From Bog-159 sp035541265 (GTDB taxonomy: Bacteria; Acidobacteriota; Terriglobia; Bryobacterales; Bryobacteraceae): a DNA stretch of 56,818 nt. This document shows positions 8,474-16,063 of this stretch, piece by piece. Each line of letters starts with the position of its first letter. Positions within the stretch are counted from its first letter, which is position 1. The stretch spans positions 1 through 56,818 of the forward strand of contig DATKNQ010000294.1 in the NCBI GenBank assembly GCA_035541265.1, written 5' to 3'. A program made the position numbers and the translations under genes. The notes under the pieces are model-generated. The model was not told where the DNA came from. It made no database searches and saw only the letters and a program-made list of their open reading frames with translations.

Positions 8474-9469
8474 TCACTTTGCCCCACCCGCGGTGAGGAA
8501 AAAGTACAGAGTCCAGTAGATATCCCGTCCCGAATCCCGCTGCACTCTTCGGATTTCCCGCTCACCCTCCGCCAGCAGTTGTGCGACGGACTGACTCGCG
8601 GGCCGCCCGCGCAACTCACCTAACCGGAGCAGCCCATCCCACTTGCCGCGCAGCCACGACCAGCTCCGGCCGTGACGCAGCGCCACCAGGCCCCACAGGA
8701 CTTGAGCTACCAGCACCGGCCATCCATATCGCCACAACAATCGCGAGGGAAAATGTTTTGCCACCAATAGCACCTGGTTGCGCGAGATCCGGCGCACGGT
8801 GGCCGCGTGCCAGCGGCCCAAAGTGGCGCTGCCCTGATGCCAGGCGAGCGCGCCGGGCACATAGCACCCGGCGTAACCGGCCATCGCGCAGCGCAAGCCG
8901 AAATCCACGTCTTCCAGGTACGATTCAAAACGTTCGTCGAGCAGTCCGACGGAGCGGAACAGCCCGGCGCGATACAGAGCGGCCGTCATGGGCGCACACC
9001 AGATAAGCCGCGACTCCGCGAATGCGGCGCCATCGCGGCAGCCATGGCCCACGCGCCAGGCCGTTCCTCCCCGGCACACCTCATCGTAAGTGGCATCGAT
9101 GCGGTCCCGCGCGGCGGCTTGTAGGATCCGGCCCGTAGCGAACCAGACATCCGGCGTGAGGGCGGCTGCCAGTCTCTCGATCCAATCTGATGCCAGCTCC
9201 ACGTCGTTGTTGACGATAGCCACCAGCGGCGTGCGGGCCTCGCCGATCGCGCGATTCACTGCTCGGGCGAACCCGCTGTTGGTCCCCATGCGGATCGCGC
9301 GGGCCGCCATGCTTTCCGCCAATTCGGCCGATCCATCCCGCGAGCCATCGTCCACCACCAGCACTTCGGCGGGCGGCTGCGTTTGCGCGCGCAGCCCGCG
9401 CAGCAGGCGCTCTAGCAGGACCCGCCCATTCCACACGGGCACGATCACGGTCACATCGCCGCCGGTCAT
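8474..9469 (-). CDS. GT2 family glycosyltransferase
   Basis: 331 residues from the ATG that overlaps the stop of the upstream gene (ATGA). The open frame runs on to 9721, but that extension is antisense-like and lacks GT homology. Motifs: VTVIVPVWNGRVLLERLL, VLVVDDGSRDGS, NSGFARAVNRAI, PLVAIVNNDVELAS (NND metal site), LEDVDFGLRCAMAGY (catalytic-base region). Around residue 230 there is a hydrophobic segment (LLWRYGWPVLVAQVLWGLVAL) suggesting membrane attachment. It is one of four consecutive GT2 genes, each likely adding a different residue to the repeat or the terminal region of the glycan. Confidence 0.88.
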   Translation of the reverse strand: MTGGDVTVIVPVWNGRVLLERLLRGLRAQTQPPAEVLVVDDGSRDGSAELAESMAARAIRMGTNSGFARAVNRAIGEARTPLVAIVNNDVELASDWIERLAAALTPDVWFATGRILQAAARDRIDATYDEVCRGGTAWRVGHGCRDGAAFAESRLIWCAPMTAALYRAGLFRSVGLLDERFESYLEDVDFGLRCAMAGYAGCYVPGALAWHQGSATLGRWHAATVRRISRNQVLLVAKHFPSRLLWRYGWPVLVAQVLWGLVALRHGRSWSWLRGKWDGLLRLGELRGRPASQSVAQLLAEGEREIRRVQRDSGRDIYWTLYFFLTAGGAK

Positions 9470-10149
9470 GTCTTTCGCCGCGGCAACCGCTTCTTCGCGA
9501 GGAACAGCAGGTTGTGAATGCCGTCGCGCCACGGGTTCAGCTTTTTTTCTCCGATGCGCGACGAGTACATGATGGAGATCTCGCCGAAGCGGATGCGCGG
9601 ATTCTTCAGAGCCTCGATCTTGATCTCCTCGGAAAACGCCATGCTGTCGGACTCGAGTTGCATGTCTTTGATGATTGAACGGCGCAGCACCCACATGCCC
9701 GACTGCGAGTCGCGCACCCACCGGAAGTACAGAACAGACATGGCCAGTGACAGCACCAGGTTGCCGAAGTGGTGTTTCAGGCTCATAGCCTGCCGGTCGC
9801 GCACGGGGAAGCGCGACGCGTTCAGGAAATCGACCTCGAGATGACGGAAAGCTTCGAGCAAATACGAAAGCGCGTCCACGGGATAGCTGTGATCGCCATC
9901 GAGCGTGACAATGAGGTCGCCGGTGGCGTTGGCGAACCCGCGCTTGTAGCTGCGCCCATAGCCGCGGACATCTTCCCGGATGACCTGCGCGCCCAACGAT
10001 GCCGCCACCTGCGACGTGCGATCCGTGGAGCCGTTATCCACCACGATGACCTCGTCGACGAAGTCCGGCATGTTGCGCAGCACGCGCTCGATGCCCTGTT
10101 CCTCATTCAAGCACGGAATGATGACCGTGATCGTTTCGCCTTTATACAT
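9466..10149 (-). CDS. GT2 family, DPM1-like glycosyltransferase
   Basis: 227 residues. Compact GT-A domain of the dolichyl/polyprenyl-phosphate hexose synthase type: ITVIIPCLNEEQGIERVL, VIVVDNGSTDRTSQVA, VREDVRGYG-like loop, IVTLDGDHSYPVDAL (DGD metal site). The acceptor region reads VRDSQSGMWVLRR, the D-x-x-S-G motif of this subfamily. It could make a polyprenyl-phosphate-linked sugar donor or glycosylate directly. No C-terminal membrane helices are present. The stop overlaps the next GT2's ATG. Its own start is separated from the upstream GT2-GT4 gene by an embedded gene on the other strand, so it may have its own promoter. Confidence 0.86.
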   Translation of the reverse strand: MYKGETITVIIPCLNEEQGIERVLRNMPDFVDEVIVVDNGSTDRTSQVAASLGAQVIREDVRGYGRSYKRGFANATGDLIVTLDGDHSYPVDALSYLLEAFRHLEVDFLNASRFPVRDRQAMSLKHHFGNLVLSLAMSVLYFRWVRDSQSGMWVLRRSIIKDMQLESDSMAFSEEIKIEALKNPRIRFGEISIMYSSRIGEKKLNPWRDGIHNLLFLAKKRLPRRKT

Positions 10150-10215
10150 GGAGCGCGGCGGAAAACTCGAACAAAAGCGGCATTTCAGTTATCCATGCTA
10201 GCAGGCGTGCGGGTG

Positions 10216-10232
10216 GCGGGCGTGGCGCCCGC
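10216..10232. other. Short GC-rich hairpin in a divergent spacer
   Basis: GCGGGCG - TGG - CGCCCGC, a perfect 7-bp stem with a 3-nt loop, followed on the + strand by a T-rich stretch (gtcgtctttattt). It lies between the DPM1-like gene (minus) and the secreted-protein gene (plus), so it cannot end either of them. It might end read-through from an upstream transcript. Function unproven. Confidence 0.35.
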
Positions 10233-10266
10233 GTCGTCTTTATTTCGATCCGGAGCGTCCATTGTT

Positions 10267-10842
10267 ATGATGGTTAAAAGTATGAAGTGGGCCATTGCGT
10301 TACTCGCGTGCCTCCATCTGGCCGCCGCCGCGGAGCTTACCGGCGGGCGCACCGTGTACGTCCTGCCCATGAGTCACAGCCTCGACCAGTTCATCGCCAA
10401 CCGCCTCACGCGGATGCATGTGTACCAGGTGGTCATCGATCCGGCTAAGGCGGATGCCGTGATTACCGACCAGGTAGGCGAGGCGCTCGAAAACCGGCTG
10501 AATGATTTGTATCCGCCGCCGGAGGATAAACAGGCCAGTGAGGCCAAGGAGAAGAAGGAAAAAGAAGAGGCCAGTCAGAAGTCCGCCGTTGCCGGACGGC
10601 TCTCCATCCTTGGTGAAACGATGAATCGGGCCGACAGGCCCGGTTCCATGAGCTTGGCGGGACGCGGCCGCGGCACGATTTTTCTGGTCGACGTGAAAAC
10701 CCGCGGCGTGCTTTGGTCGGTGTTCGACAAGCCGAAGAACTCGAGCCCGCGCGAACTCGATCACACCGCCGGGCGTATCGTGCATCGGCTGAAGGACGAT
10801 ATCAAGGCGCAGGAGAAAGCCGGCGCGAAAGACAGTCAGTAG
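10267..10842 (+). CDS. Small secreted protein of unknown function, embedded opposite the operon
   Basis: About 191 residues from ATG 10267; ATG 10282 (MKWAIALLACLHLAAAAELT) is the cleaner signal-peptide start. After the signal peptide the protein has RTVYVLPMSHSLDQFIANRL and a region that reads as a nucleotide- or protein-binding alpha/beta half-domain (AKADAVITDQVGEALENRL). A strongly charged Lys/Glu run follows (ASEAKEKKEKEEASQKS), then TIFLVDVKTRGVLWSVFDK. This last part resembles conserved acidobacterial secreted proteins in which DxKTxxVLWS forms a strand. No enzyme motif recognised. It is the only + strand gene inside the minus-strand polysaccharide run and its last 7 bp overlap the end of the convergent GT2-GT4 gene. 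Confidence 0.7.
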   Translation: MMVKSMKWAIALLACLHLAAAAELTGGRTVYVLPMSHSLDQFIANRLTRMHVYQVVIDPAKADAVITDQVGEALENRLNDLYPPPEDKQASEAKEKKEKEEASQKSAVAGRLSILGETMNRADRPGSMSLAGRGRGTIFLVDVKTRGVLWSVFDKPKNSSPRELDHTAGRIVHRLKDDIKAQEKAGAKDSQ

Positions 10843-13160
10843 GCTTCTTTCCGCCCTAGGGCGTCGCGATAGCTTTCCACCAGCCGCGCGGTCAGCGCGG
10901 CCATATCCCAGTGCGCTACGACCTCGGCGCGGGCCCGCGCAGTCATCTCCGCGGCAACCCGCGGACAATCGAGGACCTGCAGTACCTTGTCCGCGAATGA
11001 CTCGGGACCGTCTGCCAGCAGGCAGAATTCGCCATCCGTGCGCGCCAGACCTTCCGCGCCCAGACGTGTCGAGACTACCGGAATGCCGCTGGCGAAGGCC
11101 TCCAGCAGCTTGACCCGCACGCCGGAGCCGCTCAGAATGGGGCACACAAACACCGCATAGCGCGCCAGCGGTTCACGCACATCCTCCACGAATCCGCGAA
11201 TCTCGATCTCCGGACGGTCCCCGTAAGGATGCCGCAACGGCGGGTCCGATCCCACGACGACGAGGCGTGCTTCCGGCCGGCGCGCGAGGACGCGCGGCAG
11301 CACACGATCGGCGAACCACGCGAGCGCCGCGATGTTCGGCTCGTGCCGAAAGCTGCCCAGGAACAGCATGGTGAACGGCTCGCGTCCGGCGGGCGAGAAT
11401 TCATAACGCGTGGTGTCGATCCCGGCGCGCTGGCCATCGCGGATCCGCCCGCGGATTTGGGGCAGGAATTCAGCCAGGTACGCGCCATTCTCGCGCGTGC
11501 AGACCTGCACCTGGTCGCAATGCCGCAGCATGCGCAATTCGTAGCGCAGCGCGCGCAGGTATTCGTAGCGCGCCTTGGTCCGAGATAGAACTCCGGGCAT
11601 GCGATCGAGGCTGCGCGCGATCGATTGGAAATAGATATCGTGTTCGAACAGGATCGACGGGATGCGGCGATAGGCATGCGCGTACTGGCCGAGCGGCGTA
11701 TATTCGAGTTGCACGACGTCGATGCGTTTCCGATAGATCTGGCGATGGATGAGCCAGTCGAAATCTTCATTGGCGAACTCGCGTACCGCATGCGGCACGA
11801 TCGAGCCGAGGCTATTACCCCGCAAGGACGGGCGGACGAGAAACTCAGCCGATGCGCAGAAGTCTCGCAGTTCTTCCTGCGCGGCCACTTGCGACGGCTG
11901 ATCGAGCATGGCCACCACGTGCACCTCGCAGCGCTTGGCCAGCTCGCCGAGCGTTTGATACATGAATACACCGCCGCCGTGCACGGGCGGACAGATCGGA
12001 TAGGGCGAGACGAACAGCACGCGCAATGCATCCTCGCTCGCGCGGCCGAACCGGTCCCAAAAATATCCGCCCAACGGCCGCCGGAAGGCTTCGGTATCGT
12101 CGACCACGGCGAGGCGGCGCGCGCGCCGTCGCGATCGGACGGCGCCGGGAATCTGGCGGAATGCGCGCCACCAGCCATCCAGATTGGCCCGGCCGGGCGC
12201 GTCGCCGGATGCAAGGCTGAGCAGCGCACCGCCGTAACTGAAGAAGAAATGGGCGGCCAGGCGCCGCCAGTCATGCATGTTCTTCCAGCAAAACAGCAGG
12301 TAATTCTTCTTGAGCACCGCCTGGATTTGCGCGCCGGTAAAGCGCTTGCCGATCGTGCCGCGATGCTGGTGGTACACGATACTCCGCGGCTGATAGAGCA
12401 CCTGCCAGCCGCGTTTCCACGCGAGGTAGCCGAGGTCAGTGTCTTCCAGGTAGAAGGGCGTGAGCAGTTCGTCGAACCCGCCCAGCTCGAGAAATTTGCG
12501 CCGGTCGAATGCGCAGGAACCGCCGCCGCCGTAGAAACAGGGGTAAAGATCGTCGATGTCCGCATCCGCGCGATGCCGCACTTTCAGCGTGCCGTCCTGC
12601 CACCAGCCTTGCGTCAGTCCGGTTTCCTCGCGGCGCTTGTGCGGGTCGCGAAAGAAGATCTGGCAGGATACTGCAAAGACGCGCTCGTCGCGAAAGCCCT
12701 CGAGCAGCGGCGCGAGAAAATCCGGCGCCACCTGCATGTCGCTGTTCAGCAGCACGACCACGTCGTTCCTGGCCGCAAGAAATCCGGCATTGGAACCGCA
12801 GCCGAAACCGAGGTTCCGGTCGAGCGCCAGTAGCGTGACTTGCGAGAACGCGCGGCGGACGAAATCGGCGCTGCCGTCAGTCGAGCCGTTATCGACGACG
12901 ATGATTTCGTTTTCCGGATTTCCGGCAAGCGCCTCGATGACCGACGGCAAATAGGCCGCCAGCAGATCGCGCCCGTTCCAATTCGGGATCACGACGCTGG
13001 CCGCGCTGGTGCGACAAGCCTGATTCCGCGGCGTATCCCGGCGCCCGGCGATCAGCCAAACCAGGTCGGCAAACGCCAGAGACAGGACGGCCGCCAGCCA
13101 CATCAGCGGAGAAACGATTAGCAGAGCCACGGCCCGGAGCGCGCGCGCCAACGATCTCAT
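10836..13160 (-). CDS. GT2-GT4 fusion glycosyltransferase
   Basis: 774 residues, two glycosyltransferases in one chain. Residues 1-40 are hydrophobic (membrane anchor). Residues about 52-300 are GT2: ASVVIPNWNGRDLLAAYL, IIVVDNGSTDGSADFV, NLGFGCGSNAGF, VVVLLNSDMQVAPDF (NSD metal site), FYLEDTDLGYLAWKRGW. Residues about 378-770 are a GT4/GT-B domain: VLFVSPYPICPPVHGGGVFM (Gly-rich acceptor loop), MLFLGSFRHEPNI, RLVVVGSDPP, VCPILSGSGVRVKLLEAFASG (donor-binding E-x7-E region) and PVVSTRLGAEGL. The C-terminal half resembles the PEP-CTERM/EpsH-associated and WsaF-like sugar transferases. The ATG overlaps the methyltransferase stop (ATGA). Two-domain enzymes of this sort often add two successive residues. 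Confidence 0.9.
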   Translation of the reverse strand: MRSLARALRAVALLIVSPLMWLAAVLSLAFADLVWLIAGRRDTPRNQACRTSAASVVIPNWNGRDLLAAYLPSVIEALAGNPENEIIVVDNGSTDGSADFVRRAFSQVTLLALDRNLGFGCGSNAGFLAARNDVVVLLNSDMQVAPDFLAPLLEGFRDERVFAVSCQIFFRDPHKRREETGLTQGWWQDGTLKVRHRADADIDDLYPCFYGGGGSCAFDRRKFLELGGFDELLTPFYLEDTDLGYLAWKRGWQVLYQPRSIVYHQHRGTIGKRFTGAQIQAVLKKNYLLFCWKNMHDWRRLAAHFFFSYGGALLSLASGDAPGRANLDGWWRAFRQIPGAVRSRRRARRLAVVDDTEAFRRPLGGYFWDRFGRASEDALRVLFVSPYPICPPVHGGGVFMYQTLGELAKRCEVHVVAMLDQPSQVAAQEELRDFCASAEFLVRPSLRGNSLGSIVPHAVREFANEDFDWLIHRQIYRKRIDVVQLEYTPLGQYAHAYRRIPSILFEHDIYFQSIARSLDRMPGVLSRTKARYEYLRALRYELRMLRHCDQVQVCTRENGAYLAEFLPQIRGRIRDGQRAGIDTTRYEFSPAGREPFTMLFLGSFRHEPNIAALAWFADRVLPRVLARRPEARLVVVGSDPPLRHPYGDRPEIEIRGFVEDVREPLARYAVFVCPILSGSGVRVKLLEAFASGIPVVSTRLGAEGLARTDGEFCLLADGPESFADKVLQVLDCPRVAAEMTARARAEVVAHWDMAALTARLVESYRDALGRKEAY

Positions 13161-14407
13161 GACTTCAAGTCAGGTCCCAGGCCCATCCGGCGGGCCAGCC
13201 GCATCCAGGGCGAAGCCCGCAGCAGGTCCACCTTGCGGCGCAGCTCCACCAAGTCCGCATTGAGCGCCTGGGCCCAGAGCGTGCGCTCTTCGACGGTCTT
13301 TTCCGCGGCATGCAGATACTCGACGCATTGCGCGAGTTCCCGCAGCTTGGCGTCGAGAGTCGCGTTCAACTGTTGCGCCCACCCGGTCTTGGTGCGAATC
13401 TCCTGCTCCAACTCCGCGATAGCCGCCTGCGCCTTGGCCTGCTCCGCGGCCACTTCTTCCTGCAGTTCTACGACGCGCGCCGCCTTGGCTGCCAGTTCCT
13501 GATCGAGGCGCGCCGCCCATCGATTGCTCTCTTCGAGTTCGGCAGTGAGCGCGCCGTGCTGCTGATTCAGGTCCGCCAATTTGCGCTGGGCCGCTTCCAG
13601 CCATTCGCTCTTCTGACGCACTTCGCCCGCCAGCAGCGCGATGTGCGTCTCCCGCTCGCGCAGCACGTTTGCCGCGCTCGGCACATAGACGAACGTCGGA
13701 TTGCCGGTCTGCGGGCGATGCGCGCACACCGCCACGAAGAAATGCGACTCCACGGGCGTAATCTCGCCGCCGTCCACGCGGACCTCGGCCGTGTCACCTG
13801 CTTCCACCGGACGGAACGCCACGCCTTCCACGTGATTTTCCAGGAACAGGGAGATATGCGGAAAGACCCCCGCGAGTTCGTTGCGGAACTCGGCAAATTC
13901 GAATTCGTGCAGGTGGAACGGATTCGCGCCCGAGGCCCCCCGCGACTCGCTGTAGTAGAGCTTATTGGGGGTCGAGACGATAAATTGCCCGGTGGGCGCG
14001 AGCACGCGGCGCACCTCGCTCAAAAACGCACGCCAATCCGCCAGATGTTCGATCATTTCGAACGCCACCACCAGGTCGAAGGAGGCGTCCTTGTGTGGTA
14101 GGGCAGCGCAGGTGGCCCGCTCGAACAGCAGATTGGGCAGCCGGTAATGCTCGCGCGCATAATCGACGGCTTCCGCGGCGATATCCACTCCGACCACGGA
14201 CAAAGCGGCCTTCATCAACTCGGCCGATCCATACCCGGTGCCGCATCCGGCATCCAGCACACGCTTGCCGCGCGCCAGCCGGGCCGCGAATGCGTAGCGC
14301 GCCAGGTGTTCGTTCAGCAGGTCCGTGTCCACCTGGCCGGGAATCACGCGCTCGCCGGTGAATTCAGCCAACGCTCGACTCCCGGAGGGGCGCGGCGATG
14401 CGTGCAT
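13157..14407 (-). CDS. SAM methyltransferase with a long C-terminal coiled coil
   Basis: 416 residues from ATG 14407, which overlaps the ABC-ATPase gene by 44 bp. An alternative TTG at 14371, with a GGGAG element before it, would give 404 residues and a shorter overlap. Residues 45-150 are a class I Rossmann methyltransferase: motif I VLDAGCGTGYG (50-60), then VVGVDIAAEAVDYA and FDLVVAFEMIEHL, the Methyltransf_11/UbiE pattern. Residues 247-396 form an uninterrupted heptad-rich coil with recurring W-x2-x-L units (SEWLEAAQRKL, NRWAARLDQEL, TGWAQQLNATL, TLWAQALNADL). The tail is basic (MRLARRMGLGPDLKS). Placed between a Wzt-type ATPase and glycosyltransferases, it could methylate the growing glycan end, with the coil as spacer or ruler (inference from the E. 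coli WbdD case). Confidence 0.87.
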   Translation of the reverse strand: MHASPRPSGSRALAEFTGERVIPGQVDTDLLNEHLARYAFAARLARGKRVLDAGCGTGYGSAELMKAALSVVGVDIAAEAVDYAREHYRLPNLLFERATCAALPHKDASFDLVVAFEMIEHLADWRAFLSEVRRVLAPTGQFIVSTPNKLYYSESRGASGANPFHLHEFEFAEFRNELAGVFPHISLFLENHVEGVAFRPVEAGDTAEVRVDGGEITPVESHFFVAVCAHRPQTGNPTFVYVPSAANVLRERETHIALLAGEVRQKSEWLEAAQRKLADLNQQHGALTAELEESNRWAARLDQELAAKAARVVELQEEVAAEQAKAQAAIAELEQEIRTKTGWAQQLNATLDAKLRELAQCVEYLHAAEKTVEERTLWAQALNADLVELRRKVDLLRASPWMRLARRMGLGPDLKS

Positions 14408-15668
14408 TCACTTCCACGCGGCACGGCAACCGCAGGAAGCCGTAGATTTCGCCCGGCGAATGCCCCATCTGCAGAGCGATCGCGTTATCGATCCAGTCGC
14501 ACATCTTGTAGCCCAACAGCGTGCCATCGGCGATCGCGGGCGAAAACGAGAACGACGACGGATACAGTTCCGGCAATTCCAGATGAAAATCCACGGTATA
14601 GATATCGCCCGGATGCATGGCGGCCAGATCGTAGCTCTCGCGCGCGGTGTTCGTGCCCGAAAAATCCACGCCCAGGTGATTGCGCATCATGAAACCCACG
14701 ATGGGCCGCGCCACTTCCTCACGCGCCCGCACGCTGATCCGCACCGTGATGCGCGCGGATGGTTCGAGAAGGTGCACCGGGTCGCCATGCACATCCAGCA
14801 CCGCGATGCCCAGTATCCGCGCGCGTCCGTCGCCATAACGATGGTCGATGTTGGGAATCTGTTCGACCACTTCCGGCGCGCATACCGGAGCGCCGTTCGC
14901 GCGCCCGCCCGAGCCCTTCAGGCTCAGGTAGGCCGAATCTTTCTCCACCATGGCCGCCAGGTACTTGGCCACCACGCGGTCCGTTTCGCCCAACTCGCGC
15001 ACCCGGCCGCGGTCCAGCCACAGGGCGCGATCGCCGATGGCCTTCACGTCCGAGACCGCGTGTGACACAAATAGAATGGTAATGCCGCGCGCGCGCAGTT
15101 CGTGCACCTTGCGCATGCAGCGCTGGCGGAAGTAGATGTCGCCCACGGCCAGCGCTTCATCCACCAGCAGAATCTCCGGATCCACATTAATAGCTACCGC
15201 GAAGGCCAGGCGCACCACCATGCCGCTCGAATACGTCTTTACCGGCTGATTGATGAACTCGCCGATCTCGGCGAACTCTTCGATGTCTTTGTAGCGCTCG
15301 TCGATCTGCCGCGTGCTCAGCCCCAGAATCGATCCGTTGAGGTAGACATTATCGTGGCCCGTGAATTCAGGATTGAAGCCGGCGCCCAATTCGAGCAGCG
15401 CCGATACCCGCCCGTTCACCGCGAGCGTTCCGGTGGTGGGATGCAAGATGCCCGCGACCATTTGCAGCAGCGTGCTCTTACCCGAGCCATTTTCGCCGAT
15501 GATGCACATTGTTTCGCCGCGGCGCGTCTCGAAGCTCACATCGTGCAAGGCCCAGAAGTCTTTATGGCGCTTCAGGCGATTGAGCGTGAGTAATTCTCTG
15601 AGCCGGTCGGCTGGAGAGTCGTAGACGGAGTAGCTTTTTGAAATAGCTTGAAATTCAACGGCGTTCAC
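14364..15668 (-). CDS. Wzt-type polysaccharide ABC exporter ATPase with C-terminal carbohydrate-binding domain
   Basis: 434 residues, GTG start. Residues 1-245 are an ABC ATPase of the polysaccharide/teichoic export branch: Walker A GENGSGKST (58-66), Q-loop region, signature YSSGMVVRLAFAVA, Walker B EILLVDEALAVGD and the switch His in ILFVSHAVSDV. Residues about 260-425 fit the Wzt_C beta-sandwich (DVHGDPVHLLEPSARITVRI, VGFMMRNHLGVDFSGTNT, YTVDFHLELPELYPSSFSFS), which in E. coli O8/O9a recognises the modified chain end before export. No Wzm permease gene is in the window; it must be elsewhere or the partner has diverged. This is the first gene of the minus-strand operon; its stop lies inside the methyltransferase gene. 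Confidence 0.92.
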   Translation of the reverse strand: MNAVEFQAISKSYSVYDSPADRLRELLTLNRLKRHKDFWALHDVSFETRRGETMCIIGENGSGKSTLLQMVAGILHPTTGTLAVNGRVSALLELGAGFNPEFTGHDNVYLNGSILGLSTRQIDERYKDIEEFAEIGEFINQPVKTYSSGMVVRLAFAVAINVDPEILLVDEALAVGDIYFRQRCMRKVHELRARGITILFVSHAVSDVKAIGDRALWLDRGRVRELGETDRVVAKYLAAMVEKDSAYLSLKGSGGRANGAPVCAPEVVEQIPNIDHRYGDGRARILGIAVLDVHGDPVHLLEPSARITVRISVRAREEVARPIVGFMMRNHLGVDFSGTNTARESYDLAAMHPGDIYTVDFHLELPELYPSSFSFSPAIADGTLLGYKMCDWIDNAIALQMGHSPGEIYGFLRLPCRVEVNARIAAPLRESSVG

Positions 15669-16022
15669 TTTGGTGGCCAGGGACTTGCGCTGGAAACAAT
15701 CAGTGTAGCGGAAGTAGGTGGGTTACGTTCGAGGCCGGGGAAAATGAAATGGGCGACCGCCGGATCCCGCTACGCGAAACTGCACCGGCGCTGAACTCTG
15801 TTTGACTGCGGTGCAAATACCGCGGCGCCTGCTGCAAATCCAAATTGCGTCGGGCGCGTCACCATTCAACGTCCGGTTAGCCGGGAAACCCGGTAGCCGC
15901 CCTCGTTGTGGACTGGTTCTATGTAACCTCCTTTTCCAAGCAGGCTACCCCGCTAGGGGCATCACATAGTCCCCTTGGTGACAGGGACTTGCAGATTGGA
16001 GAGCCAACGTCGCTCCCCGCTC
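15669..16022 (-). ncRNA. Candidate structured leader RNA of the polysaccharide operon
   Basis: A ~350-nt stretch with no credible gene lies between the promoter at 16030-16058 and the ATPase start. On the minus strand three helices are visible: AGTCCC/GGGACT (15989-15984 with 15973-15968), CTATGT/ACATAG (15969-15964 with 15924-15919) enclosing CCCC-TAGC-GGGG (15959-15948), and CCGGG-TTT-CCCGG (15893-15881). The first two helices share two bases, so they compete or stack. A perfect AAGGAGG follows the CCCC hairpin but no start codon is near it. I compared it by eye with GEMM (c-di-GMP), 6S and SRP RNA patterns and found no convincing match. It could be a riboswitch-like leader, a separate small RNA or chance. 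Confidence 0.35.
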
Positions 16023-16029
16023 CACCTTC

Positions 16030-16058
16030 AATATGCACCCGTCCGGCAGGACTGTCAA
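16030..16058 (-). promoter_or_regulatory. Sigma-70-type promoter for the polysaccharide operon or its leader RNA
   Basis: Minus strand: TTGACA (16058-16053), 17-nt spacer, CATATT (16035-16030). The -35 is perfect; the -10 keeps the key A2 and T6. Expected start near 16023. It sits a few bases after the anti-sigma stop (16064), so it separates the sigma operon from the polysaccharide operon. Confidence 0.6.
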
Positions 16059-16063
16059 GCACA

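Noticed and set aside
11132..12833. Open frames of 477 and 402 codons on both strands inside the GT2-GT4 gene
   Set aside because: The glycosyltransferase frame holds all motifs; the others are shadows.
15669..16022. GEMM riboswitch, 6S RNA or JUMPstart/ops element in the polysaccharide leader
   Set aside because: The conserved GGCAAACC...GACGCAAAGCC, the 6S bubble and the GGCGGTAG core are not present; only generic hairpins are.
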